From positions 1 through 64,000 of the forward strand of contig CAJUGH010000017.1 in assembly GCA_910586215.1 (NCBI GenBank): a DNA stretch of 64,000 nt, read 5' to 3'. The translations under genes and the position numbers were made by a program. Shown piece after piece: positions 34,019-43,585 of the stretch (positions within the stretch are counted from its first letter, which is position 1; the number at the start of each line of letters is the position of its first letter). This DNA is from an uncultured Acetatifactor sp. GTDB lineage: Bacteria > Bacillota > Clostridia > Lachnospirales > Lachnospiraceae. Under the pieces are notes generated by a model. The model was not told the origin of the DNA. It saw nothing but the letters and a program-made list of their open reading frames with translations, and searched no databases.

Positions 34019-34945
34019 ATGTCGTACTTTCCTGCCGCAATGTGGAGGTACAAAAGATCTATGTTCAGAAAATCCTTAAAAGTCCAGCTCCAGGTCATGT
34101 GCAGGAGCAAAGGATACAGGGCGGCTTTCCTGGCCGTTTTATGTTACGCCTGCGTCTCTTTTTTGTGGGTGCTTTCCCAGTCCTGGGGGATGGATATCTC
34201 CCGGATCAAGGATGCCAACCATCTGGTGGGTTATTCCCAGATGAATCAGCTGTGGAATTTTTTTGCCATACTGTATCCCTTTCTGGTGGTACTGCCATTT
34301 TCCACTTCCTACATGGAGGAATATAAAAACGGGCTGGTCCCGGCTTATATTATCAGGAGTTCCCGGAAGTCCTATTATCTGACGAAGCTGGTGGCTGCTT
34401 TTGCAGGAGGGGCCTTGGTGATCTTCCTTCCGTTTGCCGTGAACCTGCTGCTCTGCAACCTGTTTCTGCCCCATAACGGGAATACCTGGCTGGGACAGTA
34501 TCAGATGGGCAATTTTTACCGCTGGCTCACAGGGACGAACCTTTTATATCCAGTGGAGTACAGGGAGGAACCCTTTCTGGGGTTGTTCCTGTGCAGTCCG
34601 TTCTGGTATAATGTGCTGTATCTGCTGCTTTTTGCAGCCTTTTCCGGGCTGCTGGGGATGGTAGTGTTAAGTCTGTCTTTCTGGTGGAGGAAGCACAGGA
34701 TTCTGTTGTTTCTGCCTCTGTTTGTGGTCATGCAGGTATTACGGGGCTGGGACGCCTGGGCGCTTACGGATGCCATCCGGAATGGGAATGTCTATACGAA
34801 CCTGGATCTTCTGGATTATGTGGTGCCCAGTTTTGAATCCGGACGGAATCCGGTGCTGTTCCTGGCAGTGGTGCTGGTGTGCCTGCTGGTCATAGGACTG
34901 TCGGCAGTTTATGCCATACAGGGAGATCTGAGGGATGTGCAGTAA
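34019..34945 (+). CDS. ABC-2 type membrane subunit (first)
   Basis: A 308-residue protein with about six to seven hydrophobic segments (for example YRAAFLAVLCYACVSFLWVL near 32-52 and VLFLAVVLVCLLVIGLSAVY near the end). The segment SYMEEYKNGLVPAYIIRSSRKSYYLTKLVAAF resembles ABC-2 permeases. It heads a run of two membrane proteins and one ATPase. GGATGGGA precedes the ATG; an ATG seven codons later is possible. GC content returns to host level here. Confidence 0.75.
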   Translation: MSYFPAAMWRYKRSMFRKSLKVQLQVMCRSKGYRAAFLAVLCYACVSFLWVLSQSWGMDISRIKDANHLVGYSQMNQLWNFFAILYPFLVVLPFSTSYMEEYKNGLVPAYIIRSSRKSYYLTKLVAAFAGGALVIFLPFAVNLLLCNLFLPHNGNTWLGQYQMGNFYRWLTGTNLLYPVEYREEPFLGLFLCSPFWYNVLYLLLFAAFSGLLGMVVLSLSFWWRKHRILLFLPLFVVMQVLRGWDAWALTDAIRNGNVYTNLDLLDYVVPSFESGRNPVLFLAVVLVCLLVIGLSAVYAIQGDLRDVQ

Positions 34946-34969
34946 GGGGTATGTGGTGAGGAACGGGTC

Positions 34970-35704
34970 ATGAAGGATGGGATATGGTCTTCACTGGGGA
35001 AGACTTTTTGGATCGTGCCATATATTGTAGTGCTTTCCCTGGTGGATATTTTCCTGGCAACTCCGGGAAGCGGAGTCCTGGCAGATGTGTTGTGGTATGG
35101 TGTGTGGGGAAGGATCAGTTCCGGGGAGGTGCAGACCATTGTGCTGTCCTTGAAATGCATCGGTGGAATCTTCTTGTTTGCTATTCTGTTCGGCCGCGAG
35201 ATGGCAGGATATTTTGGTTCGGTTAGCAGTGTATATTTTACCAGGATAGGCAGCCGGGGGTGTTTTGTACTGGGCAAGGCAGGGAGGATCTGCGTGTTCG
35301 CCATTACCTATACAGGGTGGTTCCTGGCCACGGAATTCTGGATCGGAATCCGGCAGGTGGCAGACAGGCATATGGGGGTACGCACGGTGTATGTGCTATT
35401 CCTGCTGGAAGGTATCCTGGGTACCCTGCTGGTGCTGGTGTGTCTGGCAGTAAACTGGTTGTCGGTCCGGCTGCATGTGACAGTGGCAGTATTCCTGGTA
35501 TTTGCTTGTGTGATGGTACTGGAGTATGTGGGAATCCTGTTTTTTGACAGTCCGGCGAATGTGGTACTGAATCCCTTGTGTGCCAATTACAGGATCGTGG
35601 AAGATGCAGGGATAGCCTGCGGAAAGCTGGCAGCGAATGGATGCTATCTGGGGATGCTGGTGCTGGGGATGCGTTTTCATGTCTGCAGGATGGATATTTT
35701 CTGA
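34970..35704 (+). CDS. ABC-2 type membrane subunit (second)
   Basis: A 244-residue protein with about six hydrophobic segments (WIVPYIVVLSLVDIFLA, IGGIFLFAILFG, VYVLFLLEGILGTLLVLVCL, VTVAVFLVFACVMVLEYVGI). It starts 24 bases after the first membrane subunit, within the same unit. No specific family motif is seen; the role as a permease subunit rests on the neighbouring ATPase gene. The 141 bp after it hold no further gene I can support. Confidence 0.7.
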   Translation: MKDGIWSSLGKTFWIVPYIVVLSLVDIFLATPGSGVLADVLWYGVWGRISSGEVQTIVLSLKCIGGIFLFAILFGREMAGYFGSVSSVYFTRIGSRGCFVLGKAGRICVFAITYTGWFLATEFWIGIRQVADRHMGVRTVYVLFLLEGILGTLLVLVCLAVNWLSVRLHVTVAVFLVFACVMVLEYVGILFFDSPANVVLNPLCANYRIVEDAGIACGKLAANGCYLGMLVLGMRFHVCRMDIF

Positions 35705-35845
35705 CCAGGGAATGCAGATACAGTGACAAGAAGAAACGTATGGGCAGAAGGAAGGGAAGGCAACGGGGATAGGTAATGCAAGGAAGGCAGAAGCGGTAAC
35801 GGGTGGAAAAGGAAAGCGCATAGAGAAAACGGGAGAAGGATACAG

Positions 35846-36496
35846 ATGCAGCATAACTTGGTGGCAGAAAACATCATAAAACGGGTGGGAAAAAGGGAAT
35901 TGTTGCGCAATGTGAACCTGGAACTTGCAGGGGGAAGCATCTATGGTTTCACTGGGGAAAACGGCTCAGGCAAAACCATGCTGTTCAGGGTACTGTGTGG
36001 CCTGGTACGACCTTCCAGAGGGCATGTATGGATGGACGGAGAGCATGTACACAGAGGGGCAAGGAAGGCCAGGATAGGAGTTTTGTTGGAGAATCCGGCA
36101 CTGTGGCCGGAACTGACAGGCAGGGAGAATCTGCTGTATTTAAGCAGGATACAGGATGTTATTCCTGTCAGTAAAGTGGAGGAAACCATGGTGCGGGTAG
36201 GGCTGGATCCAGGCAATTCATTGCCTTTCCGGAAGTATTCCCTGGGGATGCGGCAGCGGCTCCTCATTGCCCAGGCCGTGATGGAAGAGCCGGACTTTCT
36301 GTTCCTGGATGAACCGACCAATTCCCTGGATGAGGAAGGGGTAGACTTGATCCGTCAGATCATTGCGGGGGAGGCGGAAAGGGGAGCCGTGGTGCTGCTT
36401 TCCAGCCATTTGAAGCAGGATATTTCCTGGCTCTGTGACCAGGTTTATTTCATGGAAAATGGGATGTGTCGGCTGCGCCGGCATGACGAAGTATGA
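35846..36496 (+). CDS. ABC transporter ATPase of the BcrA/LanF type
   Basis: A 216-residue stand-alone ATPase with Walker A GENGSGKT, signature YSLGMRQRL (the pattern of BcrA/LanF immunity-type ATPases), Walker B FLFLDEPTNSLD and H-loop SSHL. It most likely energises the two membrane proteins encoded just upstream. Such systems export or confer resistance to antimicrobial peptides, but the substrate here is not known. Confidence 0.92.
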   Translation: MQHNLVAENIIKRVGKRELLRNVNLELAGGSIYGFTGENGSGKTMLFRVLCGLVRPSRGHVWMDGEHVHRGARKARIGVLLENPALWPELTGRENLLYLSRIQDVIPVSKVEETMVRVGLDPGNSLPFRKYSLGMRQRLLIAQAVMEEPDFLFLDEPTNSLDEEGVDLIRQIIAGEAERGAVVLLSSHLKQDISWLCDQVYFMENGMCRLRRHDEV

Positions 36497-36542
36497 AAAT
36501 AGCTTTTGGACTATTAGTATGTGCGCAGGAGGGGGTATGGGT

Positions 36543-37250
36543 ATGAGATTAAAGAGGATGTGCAGGCGCATGGACAGGATCCTAATGTTTCTTCTTGTGG
36601 CAGGCTGTATCCTGGCAGGAATCTTGTTTAGGCTGTCTGTGCAGGACTGCGGCATTGCTTCCATCCAGGATCTGTCAGATATAGAGGAGGGAATGGTGAC
36701 AGTGACGGGCATCTGGACTGGCAGGGAGGGGGATGGCGGGATCACGAAGGACAGCTTTGGCAGCGGGGCAGATCCCTATGGGGTGGAAGCCGCCCCGGTG
36801 ATCGCGGTGGCTTCTGCAACGGGGAAGCTGCGCCAGACAGAAGGCAGCCTGGGACAGGAGATCCGTATAGAGGAAGTGATACGGGGTGGAGAATTGGTGG
36901 AATGCGGGGAGACAGGGTATCTGTACCAGTATTTCGGGTTCCAGGAGGTGGATGGCAGGATCCAGTATGGGAATCTGTTAAACTTGATGCAGCCTGGGGA
37001 ACGGTACCTGGTTTTCCTGGAAGAATCCCCCTTAAATATCTACCAGAAGAAGGCAGCGTATCTCCTTGCGTCCGATTTCTTTGGCTATGTGAAGATCGGC
37101 GGGCAGGAGACGGCTACATTGGCGGCAGGGCAATCCGCTTATGATTTCACGCTCCTTAAGGCGTATGAATTTTTCTCTGTCTCGGAGGATACTACAGAGG
37201 TTCTGAATGCCATTCGCAAGGAGATCCTGGATCGATATTATGGCGCTTGA
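36543..37250 (+). CDS. Membrane-anchored hypothetical protein
   Basis: A 235-residue protein with one N-terminal membrane segment (RILMFLLVAGCILAGILFRL, residues about 12-31) and a soluble, probably outside domain (IEEVIRGGELVECGETGYLYQ, GERYLVFLEESPLNIY). GGGGGT lies upstream of ATG 36543. It is co-oriented with the ATPase, 46 bases downstream, and probably belongs to the same transporter unit. I do not recognise a family. Confidence 0.65.
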   Translation: MRLKRMCRRMDRILMFLLVAGCILAGILFRLSVQDCGIASIQDLSDIEEGMVTVTGIWTGREGDGGITKDSFGSGADPYGVEAAPVIAVASATGKLRQTEGSLGQEIRIEEVIRGGELVECGETGYLYQYFGFQEVDGRIQYGNLLNLMQPGERYLVFLEESPLNIYQKKAAYLLASDFFGYVKIGGQETATLAAGQSAYDFTLLKAYEFFSVSEDTTEVLNAIRKEILDRYYGA

Positions 37251-37344
37251 CAACCATATGGATACAGGTAAGTGTAGCAATCAGGATGTATTTCTGCTAT
37301 ACTTTATTTATAAGATCAAGGGGAAAACAGCAGGAGGCAGTCTC

Positions 37345-38915
37345 ATGGGATATTACTTGAATCCAGGAAATGATATTTTTCGCAGGATGATACATTCTGA
37401 TATCTATGTGGATAAGACAGGAATTCTGGAATATACCAACAGGGTACTGGATACCATGCAGGGATATCTATGTGTCAGTCGTCCACGTCGATTTGGAAAG
37501 TCCATGACGGCCGCCATGCTGGCGGCATATTACAGCCGGGAATGTGATTCCAGGGAATTATTTTCTGCCTACAAGATTGCCAGAAGTGAAGATTTTGAGA
37601 CACATTTGAACCGGTATGACACAATTTTTCTAAATATGCAGGAGTTCCTAAGCCAGAGCCAGGATATTTGTGGAATGCTGGATCTGATCCGTAGGAGCGT
37701 TCTCTGGGAATTGCTGGAAAAATACCCGGATTACCGTTATTTTGATACGGCAAACTTAACGAGGACGATGCAAGATATCTATGGGAATACCAGGTGTCCT
37801 TTTGTGATTATCATTGATGAGTGGGACTGCGTCTTCCGGGTATACAAGACAGAGCGGGAAGCCCAGGAGAAATATCTGGATTTTCTACGGGATCTGATAA
37901 AAGATAAGGGATATATCCATCTGGCCTATATGACAGGGATCCTTCCGGTTAAAAAATACGGGACCCACTCAGCGCTGAATATGTTTGATGAATTTACCAT
38001 GATTGACCCGGGACAGCTGGCCTCCTATGTGGGATTTACCGCAGGGGAAGTAAAGGAACTCTGTGCCAGATATGGGATGGATATGGAAGAGGTGGGAAAC
38101 TGGTATGACGGGTATTCCTTTGAAGGAAAGCAGGCTGTATATAGTCCTCGTTCTGTTGTGAACTGCATGCGGTTTGGCCGAATCGGGAATTACTGGAACC
38201 AGACGGAGACATTTGAGGCCTTACAGATGTATATTGACATGAACTTTGACGGATTGCGGGAGAAGATATTACGGTTGCTTGCAGGGGAGAGGATCCCGGT
38301 AAATACGGGGAGCTTTGCCAATGATATGACGACTTTCCGGACGGTGGACGATGTGCTTACCCTGTTGATCCATCTGGGATACCTGGGCTTGATTGTGTGG
38401 AGGGATGTGTATTTATCCCAAACAGTGAGGTACGCATGGAGTATGTAAATGCGATATCTGTGTCGGACTGGGGGGACATATCAAAAGCCTTGAAACATTC
38501 CGCAGATACCTTGCAGGCTATATGGGAAGGTCGTGCCAGACAGGTTGCAGATGGAATAAAGGAAGCACATTTTGAGACTTCCCATATCCAGTATAACGAT
38601 GAAAATGCCCTAAGCTATACAGTACCACTGGCATTGTATGCAGCAAGGAATTTTTATACCATACATCGGGAATTTCCTGGCGGGAAAGGGTTTGCTGACC
38701 TGGTATTCCTGCCCAGGAAGCGGTTCTTAGAGAAACCGGCCCTGGTGGTAGAACTGAAATGGGACAAAGATGCACAGGGAGCCCTGGAACAGATTCGGAG
38801 AAAAGAGTATTGCCAGAGCCTGGAAGAGTACCAGGGGAATCTGCTCTTAGTGGGAGTGAACTATGACAGGAAGACAAGGGAACATACCTGCCAGATAGAA
38901 GCATATACTAAGTGA
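37345..38915 (+). pseudogene. Frameshifted AAA-ATPase-like / PD-(D/E)XK nuclease protein
   Basis: The N-terminal part starts at ATG 37345 after AGGAGG and has SRPRRFGKSM (Walker A-like) and FVIIIDEWDC (Walker B-like), typical of the AAA-like family with a C-terminal nuclease (DUF1703). Its frame runs on to a stop at 38448 after drifting into unrelated residues. The C-terminal part (ADLVFLPRKR, ALVVELKWD, the nuclease D...ExK) continues in another frame to 38915. Adding one base near 38389-38390 (GGC TAT GAT in place of GGCTTGAT) restores YLGYDCVEGCVFIPNSEV. A single-base deletion is therefore likely, unless it is a sequencing error. Confidence 0.85.
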
Positions 38916-38931
38916 TCGGAGGTAGAGACAT

Positions 38932-39240
38932 ATGCCGACAGTCCTTACAGAAAATATGATCTACGAAATCCTCTCCGTAGTGGAGGAGATCCCCGAGGGG
39001 AAAGTGGCCTCCTACGGGCAGATCGCGAAGCTCACCGGCAGGGAGCGGCACGCAAGGCTGGTGGGAAAGATCTTAAGCCTGTCAGAGTACTATGGCACCT
39101 ACCCCTGTCACCGGGTGGTGAACCATGCAGGGCGGCTGGCTCCCCATTTCCGGGAGCAAAGGGATCTGTTGCTTGCGGAGGGTGTGGTATTCCGGGATGA
39201 GACCCATGTGGATATGGGAAGGTGCCAGTGGGTGTGCTGA
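38932..39240 (+). CDS. MGMT-family DNA-binding domain protein
   Basis: A 102-residue protein equal to the DNA-binding/active-site domain of O6-alkylguanine-DNA methyltransferases, without the N-terminal domain. IPEGKVASYGQIAKLTG and PCHRVVN are clear; the cysteine of PCHRV is kept, unlike the alkyltransferase-like proteins that have Trp there. It may repair or flag alkylated guanine. GGAGG precedes the ATG. It follows the broken nuclease gene and converges on prs. Confidence 0.88.
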   Translation: MPTVLTENMIYEILSVVEEIPEGKVASYGQIAKLTGRERHARLVGKILSLSEYYGTYPCHRVVNHAGRLAPHFREQRDLLLAEGVVFRDETHVDMGRCQWVC

Positions 39241-39284
39241 TATCGCTGTTATAAGCGATAGCGGAAGGGATACAATCTGTTTTG

Positions 39285-39328
39285 ATCCCCGCAGCGGTTC
39301 CTGTCACACAGGGAACTGCTGCGGGGAT
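39285..39328. terminator. Bidirectional terminator between the MGMT-like gene and prs
   Basis: ATCCCCGCAGC pairs with GCTGCGGGGAT, continuing through GTTCC/GGGAAC, around a short loop. The convergent genes on both sides fit a two-way terminator. A smaller hairpin TATCGCT/AGCGATA lies at 39241-39260. Confidence 0.75.
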
Positions 39329-39354
39329 ACCTGTTTACCGGATAAGGCTTCTGG

Positions 39355-40554
39355 TCAGTTGGAGAACACCTCCACATTGGCCCTGTTATTGTAGGCTTCC
39401 AGGATGCCATGGATCTTCTCCGTGGTAGCCAGTACGTTGGACAGAGACACATCATGGTTGATGAAGTCGATCATGGAGGCCACGAACTTGCTCATATCCA
39501 CTTCCACGAAATAAGGCTTGTCATAGATCTCTGGCGGCAGGTAGGTGAGATCCGTGGTCACTACCTTGTCAAAATATCCCTGCTCATACGCCCTGTCAAA
39601 GGCAGCCAGCCCGTCCGTGAACAGGCCGAAGGTGCAGCAGATGAACACACGGCGGGCATTCATCTGTTTGAGCTGCCTGGCCGTGTCCAGCATACTACCG
39701 CCGGAGGAGATCATGTCGTCTATGATGACGATGTCTTTGCCGTCTATATTATCCCCCAGGAATTCATGTGCCACAATGGGGTTCTTGCCATTCACAATGG
39801 TGGAATAGTCCCGGCGCTTGTAGAACATACCCACATCCACCCCCAGCACAGTGGCAAAATAGATCGCCCGGTCCACGGCACCCTCATCGGGGCTGATGAC
39901 CAGCAGGTGATCCTTGTCCACCAGCAGATCCTCCTCCGAGTGCAGAAGGGACTTGATAAACTGGTAGGGGGAGGTAAAATTGTCAAAACCGCTCAGGGGA
40001 GTGGAATTCTGTACCCTGGGATCATGGGCGTCAAAAGTGATGAAGTTGTGGATCCCCATGTTCTCCAGCTCCTTCAAGGCGTAAGCACAGTCTAAGGATT
40101 CCCGGCCATTTCTCTTGTGCTGCCTTCCCTCATAGAGGAAGGGCATGATCACATTGATCCGGTGGGCCTTGCCATTGCAGGCGGCAATCACCCGTTTTAA
40201 GTCCTGGTAATGATCATCCGGGGACATGTGATTGGTATAACCGTTCATCTGGTAGGTAATGCTGTGATTGCATACATCCACCAGGAGGAACAGATCCTTG
40301 CCCCGGATGCTCTCGCTGAAGTTCGCCTTTCCTTCGCCGCTGCCGAAGCGGGGGGTATCCACCTCCACCAGGTAATTGTTCTCACTATATCCGTGGAAGG
40401 CCGGGTCGCTCTTGACCTTGTCATTGTGTACACTCTTGCGGAACTCCACCAGATAGTCATTGACCCTGCTGCCCATCCTGGCCGCGGAGGACAGGGCAAC
40501 AATCTTAAGGGGGGCAACAGGCATGGCGTTTTCTAATTCGCGTAAATTAGGCAT
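39355..40554 (-). CDS. prs: Ribose-phosphate pyrophosphokinase (divergent, long form)
   Basis: Makes PRPP from ribose-5-phosphate and ATP for nucleotide, His and Trp synthesis. At 399 residues it is longer than the usual ~315. The PRPP loop IVIIDDMISSGGSM and the region FITFDAHDPRVQNS (ATP/metal site) are present. Sequences of this long form are typical of Lachnospiraceae. I chose the second ATG (40554), which has GGGAG at seven bases; the first ATG (40560) directly abuts it. Confidence 0.93.
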   Translation of the reverse strand: MPNLRELENAMPVAPLKIVALSSAARMGSRVNDYLVEFRKSVHNDKVKSDPAFHGYSENNYLVEVDTPRFGSGEGKANFSESIRGKDLFLLVDVCNHSITYQMNGYTNHMSPDDHYQDLKRVIAACNGKAHRINVIMPFLYEGRQHKRNGRESLDCAYALKELENMGIHNFITFDAHDPRVQNSTPLSGFDNFTSPYQFIKSLLHSEEDLLVDKDHLLVISPDEGAVDRAIYFATVLGVDVGMFYKRRDYSTIVNGKNPIVAHEFLGDNIDGKDIVIIDDMISSGGSMLDTARQLKQMNARRVFICCTFGLFTDGLAAFDRAYEQGYFDKVVTTDLTYLPPEIYDKPYFVEVDMSKFVASMIDFINHDVSLSNVLATTEKIHGILEAYNNRANVEVFSN

Positions 40555-40650
40555 GGTCATTCTCCCTTGTTTATCCTGCAGGAGATGTACCCTGCAAAAT
40601 AAGGCTTGTACAGATTAAGGAATACCAGATTTTATAAGTGCATCACTTAA

Positions 40651-40679
40651 TTTATATCATTATGGTAGTGACACGTCAA
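40651..40679 (-). promoter_or_regulatory. Promoter of prs
   Basis: On the minus strand: TTGACG, a 17-base spacer and TATAAA. The leader to the start codon would be about 90 bases. Confidence 0.75.
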
Positions 40680-40767
40680 GGAATTTCTTGTATAGTTATA
40701 GTATGGTTCCGGGTATAAGGGAAAAAGAGAGAGAACAGGTAACATAGAGAAGGGGAAGGAAGAGGAC

Positions 40768-42180
40768 GTGGAGATAGCAAACAGGATACACAGGATTACA
40801 AAGGTCCTGCCAGGAAGTATTGCCCAGGAACTGGAGATTGCGCCGGGAGACCAGCTTCTGGCCATCAATGATACCCAGATCGAGGATATCTTCGACTACC
40901 AGTTCCTGGTGCAGGACACATACATTGAGGTGCTGGTCCAGAAGCCGGACGGGGAACAGTGGCTTCTGGAGGTGGACAAGGATCCAGAGGAGGATCTGGG
41001 GATCGAATTTGAGAATGGCTTGATGGATGAGTACAGACATTGCCACAACAAATGTATCTTCTGCTTTATTGACCAGATGCCGCCGGGGATGCGGGATACC
41101 CTGTATTTCAAGGATGATGATTCCAGGCTTTCCTTCCTGCAGGGGAATTATGTGACACTGACCAATATGTCAGATCATGACATTGACAGGATCTGCAGAT
41201 ACCACCTGTCTCCCATCAATATCTCTTTCCACACCATGAACCGGGAGCTTCGCTGCAAGATGCTGCACAACCGTTTTGCAGGGGAGGCCTTACAGAAAGT
41301 GGATGTGCTGCATAAGGCCGGGATCCGCATGAATGGCCAGATCGTACTCTGCAAGGGGATCAATGACGGGGTGGAACTGGAATACAGCATAAGGCAGCTT
41401 ATGGGCTATATCCCCGGCCTGGAAAGTGTCTCCGTGGTGCCGGTGGGACTGTCCAGGTACCGGCAGGGACTATACCCCCTGGAACCCTTTACCGGAGAGG
41501 ATGCCCGGGAGGTAATCGGCATGATCGAGGGATACCAGGAAGAATGTCTTGCAAAGTATGGGATTCACTTTGTCCATGCCAGCGATGAATGGTATATCCT
41601 GGCGGGCAGGGAGGTGCCGGAAGAGGAGCGTTATGACGGGTACATGCAGCTGGAGAACGGCGTGGGTATGCTGCGGCTGCTTCTGGATGAATTTGAGGAT
41701 GCCCTGGGGCAGCGGCTGGCAGAGGAGATGAGGGAACAGGAGGGAATGGAAAGCAGGACAGGAAGCAGCAGGGCAGCAGGTACGGTCCAGGGGAATGCCG
41801 GGGAAGTACAGGCAGACTGCCCTGTGCGGAAGCTGTCCATGGCCACAGGACGGCTGGCCTATCCCTACATCCAGAGAATGGCCCGGAAGATGATGGAGGT
41901 ATACCCCCACCTGGAGATCCTGGTGTATCCTGTCACCAATTATTTTTTCGGAGAGCAGATCACCGTGTCCGGCCTGCTCACGGGCCAGGATATCCTGGCA
42001 CAGCTATCTGGCCGGGAACTGGGGGAGCGGCTGCTGCTGCCGGAGAACGTTCTGCGCAGCGGGGAGGATGTATTCCTGGACGACTACCGGGTGTGCGATC
42101 TGGAAAAAGCTTTACAAGTGCCGGTGAATATTGTAAAATCAAGCGGATATGATTTTGTGGACGCAGTACTTGCAGGATGA
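40768..42180 (+). CDS. PDZ / radical-SAM-like DUF512 protein
   Basis: A 470-residue protein. An N-terminal PDZ-like domain (residues about 1-65, VLPGSIAQELEIAPGDQLLAIND) is followed by the cysteine cluster HCHNKCIFCFID near residue 95, a radical-SAM-type iron-sulfur site, and a C-terminal DUF512 domain. The biochemical function of the family is unknown. It starts with GTG after AAGGAAGAGG. It precedes der by 38 bases, a pairing kept in many Clostridia. Confidence 0.9.
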   Translation: MEIANRIHRITKVLPGSIAQELEIAPGDQLLAINDTQIEDIFDYQFLVQDTYIEVLVQKPDGEQWLLEVDKDPEEDLGIEFENGLMDEYRHCHNKCIFCFIDQMPPGMRDTLYFKDDDSRLSFLQGNYVTLTNMSDHDIDRICRYHLSPINISFHTMNRELRCKMLHNRFAGEALQKVDVLHKAGIRMNGQIVLCKGINDGVELEYSIRQLMGYIPGLESVSVVPVGLSRYRQGLYPLEPFTGEDAREVIGMIEGYQEECLAKYGIHFVHASDEWYILAGREVPEEERYDGYMQLENGVGMLRLLLDEFEDALGQRLAEEMREQEGMESRTGSSRAAGTVQGNAGEVQADCPVRKLSMATGRLAYPYIQRMARKMMEVYPHLEILVYPVTNYFFGEQITVSGLLTGQDILAQLSGRELGERLLLPENVLRSGEDVFLDDYRVCDLEKALQVPVNIVKSSGYDFVDAVLAG

Positions 42181-42218
42181 CAGGGAATCATGCCCGGACG
42201 GGCAGATAGGAGCAGTAT

Positions 42219-43550
42219 ATGGCGAAGAGAACAGGGAAACCCATTGTGGCGGTAGTGGGACGGCCCAATGTGGGAAAATCCACTTTATTCAATGCACTTG
42301 CCGGGGAGATGATCTCCATTGTGAAGGATACTCCTGGGATTACCAGGGACAGGATCTATGCGGACGTGACCTGGCTGGACCAGGCGTTTACCTTGATCGA
42401 CACAGGGGGAATCGAACCGGACAGCGATGACGTAATCCTGTCCCAGATGCGTGCCCAGGCCCAGATTGCCATGGAGACGGCAGATGTGATCATTTTCCTG
42501 GTGGATGTGAAACAGGGGCTGGTGGATGCAGACCTGCGGGTGGCAGACATGCTGCGGCGGTCTAAGAAGCCGGTGGTCCTGGTGGTAAATAAGGTGGACA
42601 GCTTCGGAAAATACATGCCGGATGTGTACGAGTTCTACAACCTGGGAATCGGGGAACCCTATCCGGTGTCCGCAGTGAATAAGCTGGGCCTGGGAGACAT
42701 GCTGGAGGAGGTGGCCTCCCATTTCCCGGAGAAGGGCCAGGAGGATGAGGAGGACGACAGACCCCGCGTAGCCATTGTGGGTAAGCCCAACGTGGGCAAA
42801 TCTTCCATCATCAACAAGCTTCTGGGGGAGAACCGGCTGATTGTGTCCGATATAGCAGGTACCACCAGGGATGCGGTGGACACAGAGGTGAAACACAATG
42901 GTAAGGAATATGTGTTTATCGACACCGCAGGCCTTAGGCGGAAGAACAAGATCAAGGAGGACCTGGAGCGGTATATGATCGTGCGCACAGTGAGTGCCGT
43001 AGAGCGGGCAGATATTGTGGTGCTGGTCATTGATGCCGTGGAGGGCGTCACGGAGCAGGATGCCAAGATCGCAGGAATCGCCCATGAGCGGGGCAAGGCC
43101 GTGATCATAGCGGTGAACAAATGGGATGCCATTGAGAAGAATGATAAGACGGTCTACCGGTTCACGGACAAGATCCGGAATGTCCTTTCCTTTATGCCTT
43201 ATGCGGAGATCCTGTTCATCTCTGCAGTGACGGGCCAGCGTCTCCCGAAGCTTTTTGAGACCATAGACATGGTCAGCGAGAACCATGCCATGCGGGTGGC
43301 CACTGGCGTGCTGAACGAGATCATGGCAGAGGCGGTGGCTATGCAGCAGCCTCCTTCCGACAAGGGCAAGCGCCTTCGGCTCTACTATATCACCCAGGTG
43401 TCCGTGAAGCCACCCACTTTCGTGATCTTCGTGAATGACAAGGAACTGATGCATTTTTCCTATACCAGGTATATAGAGAACCAGATCCGGAATACATTCG
43501 GGTTCAGGGGGACACCACTGCGGTTCATCATCAGGGAAAAGAACGAATAA
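42219..43550 (+). CDS. der: Ribosome assembly GTPase Der (EngA)
   Basis: A 443-residue protein with two GTPase domains in tandem: GRPNVGKST with DTGG and NKVD, then GKPNVGKSS with DTAG and NKWD, followed by a KH-like C-terminal domain (QVSVKPPTFVIFVNDKEL). It acts in 50S assembly. It lies in the run DUF512-der-plsY-gpsA. Confidence 0.97.
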   Translation: MAKRTGKPIVAVVGRPNVGKSTLFNALAGEMISIVKDTPGITRDRIYADVTWLDQAFTLIDTGGIEPDSDDVILSQMRAQAQIAMETADVIIFLVDVKQGLVDADLRVADMLRRSKKPVVLVVNKVDSFGKYMPDVYEFYNLGIGEPYPVSAVNKLGLGDMLEEVASHFPEKGQEDEEDDRPRVAIVGKPNVGKSSIINKLLGENRLIVSDIAGTTRDAVDTEVKHNGKEYVFIDTAGLRRKNKIKEDLERYMIVRTVSAVERADIVVLVIDAVEGVTEQDAKIAGIAHERGKAVIIAVNKWDAIEKNDKTVYRFTDKIRNVLSFMPYAEILFISAVTGQRLPKLFETIDMVSENHAMRVATGVLNEIMAEAVAMQQPPSDKGKRLRLYYITQVSVKPPTFVIFVNDKELMHFSYTRYIENQIRNTFGFRGTPLRFIIREKNE

Positions 43551-43585
43551 TATAGGCGCCGGCAGCGCGGAAATGAGGGTTTGGG

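Noticed and set aside
34003..34326. 107-codon plus-strand frame at the start of the ABC-2 gene
   Set aside because: Overlaps the membrane protein frame and lacks its own ribosome binding site.
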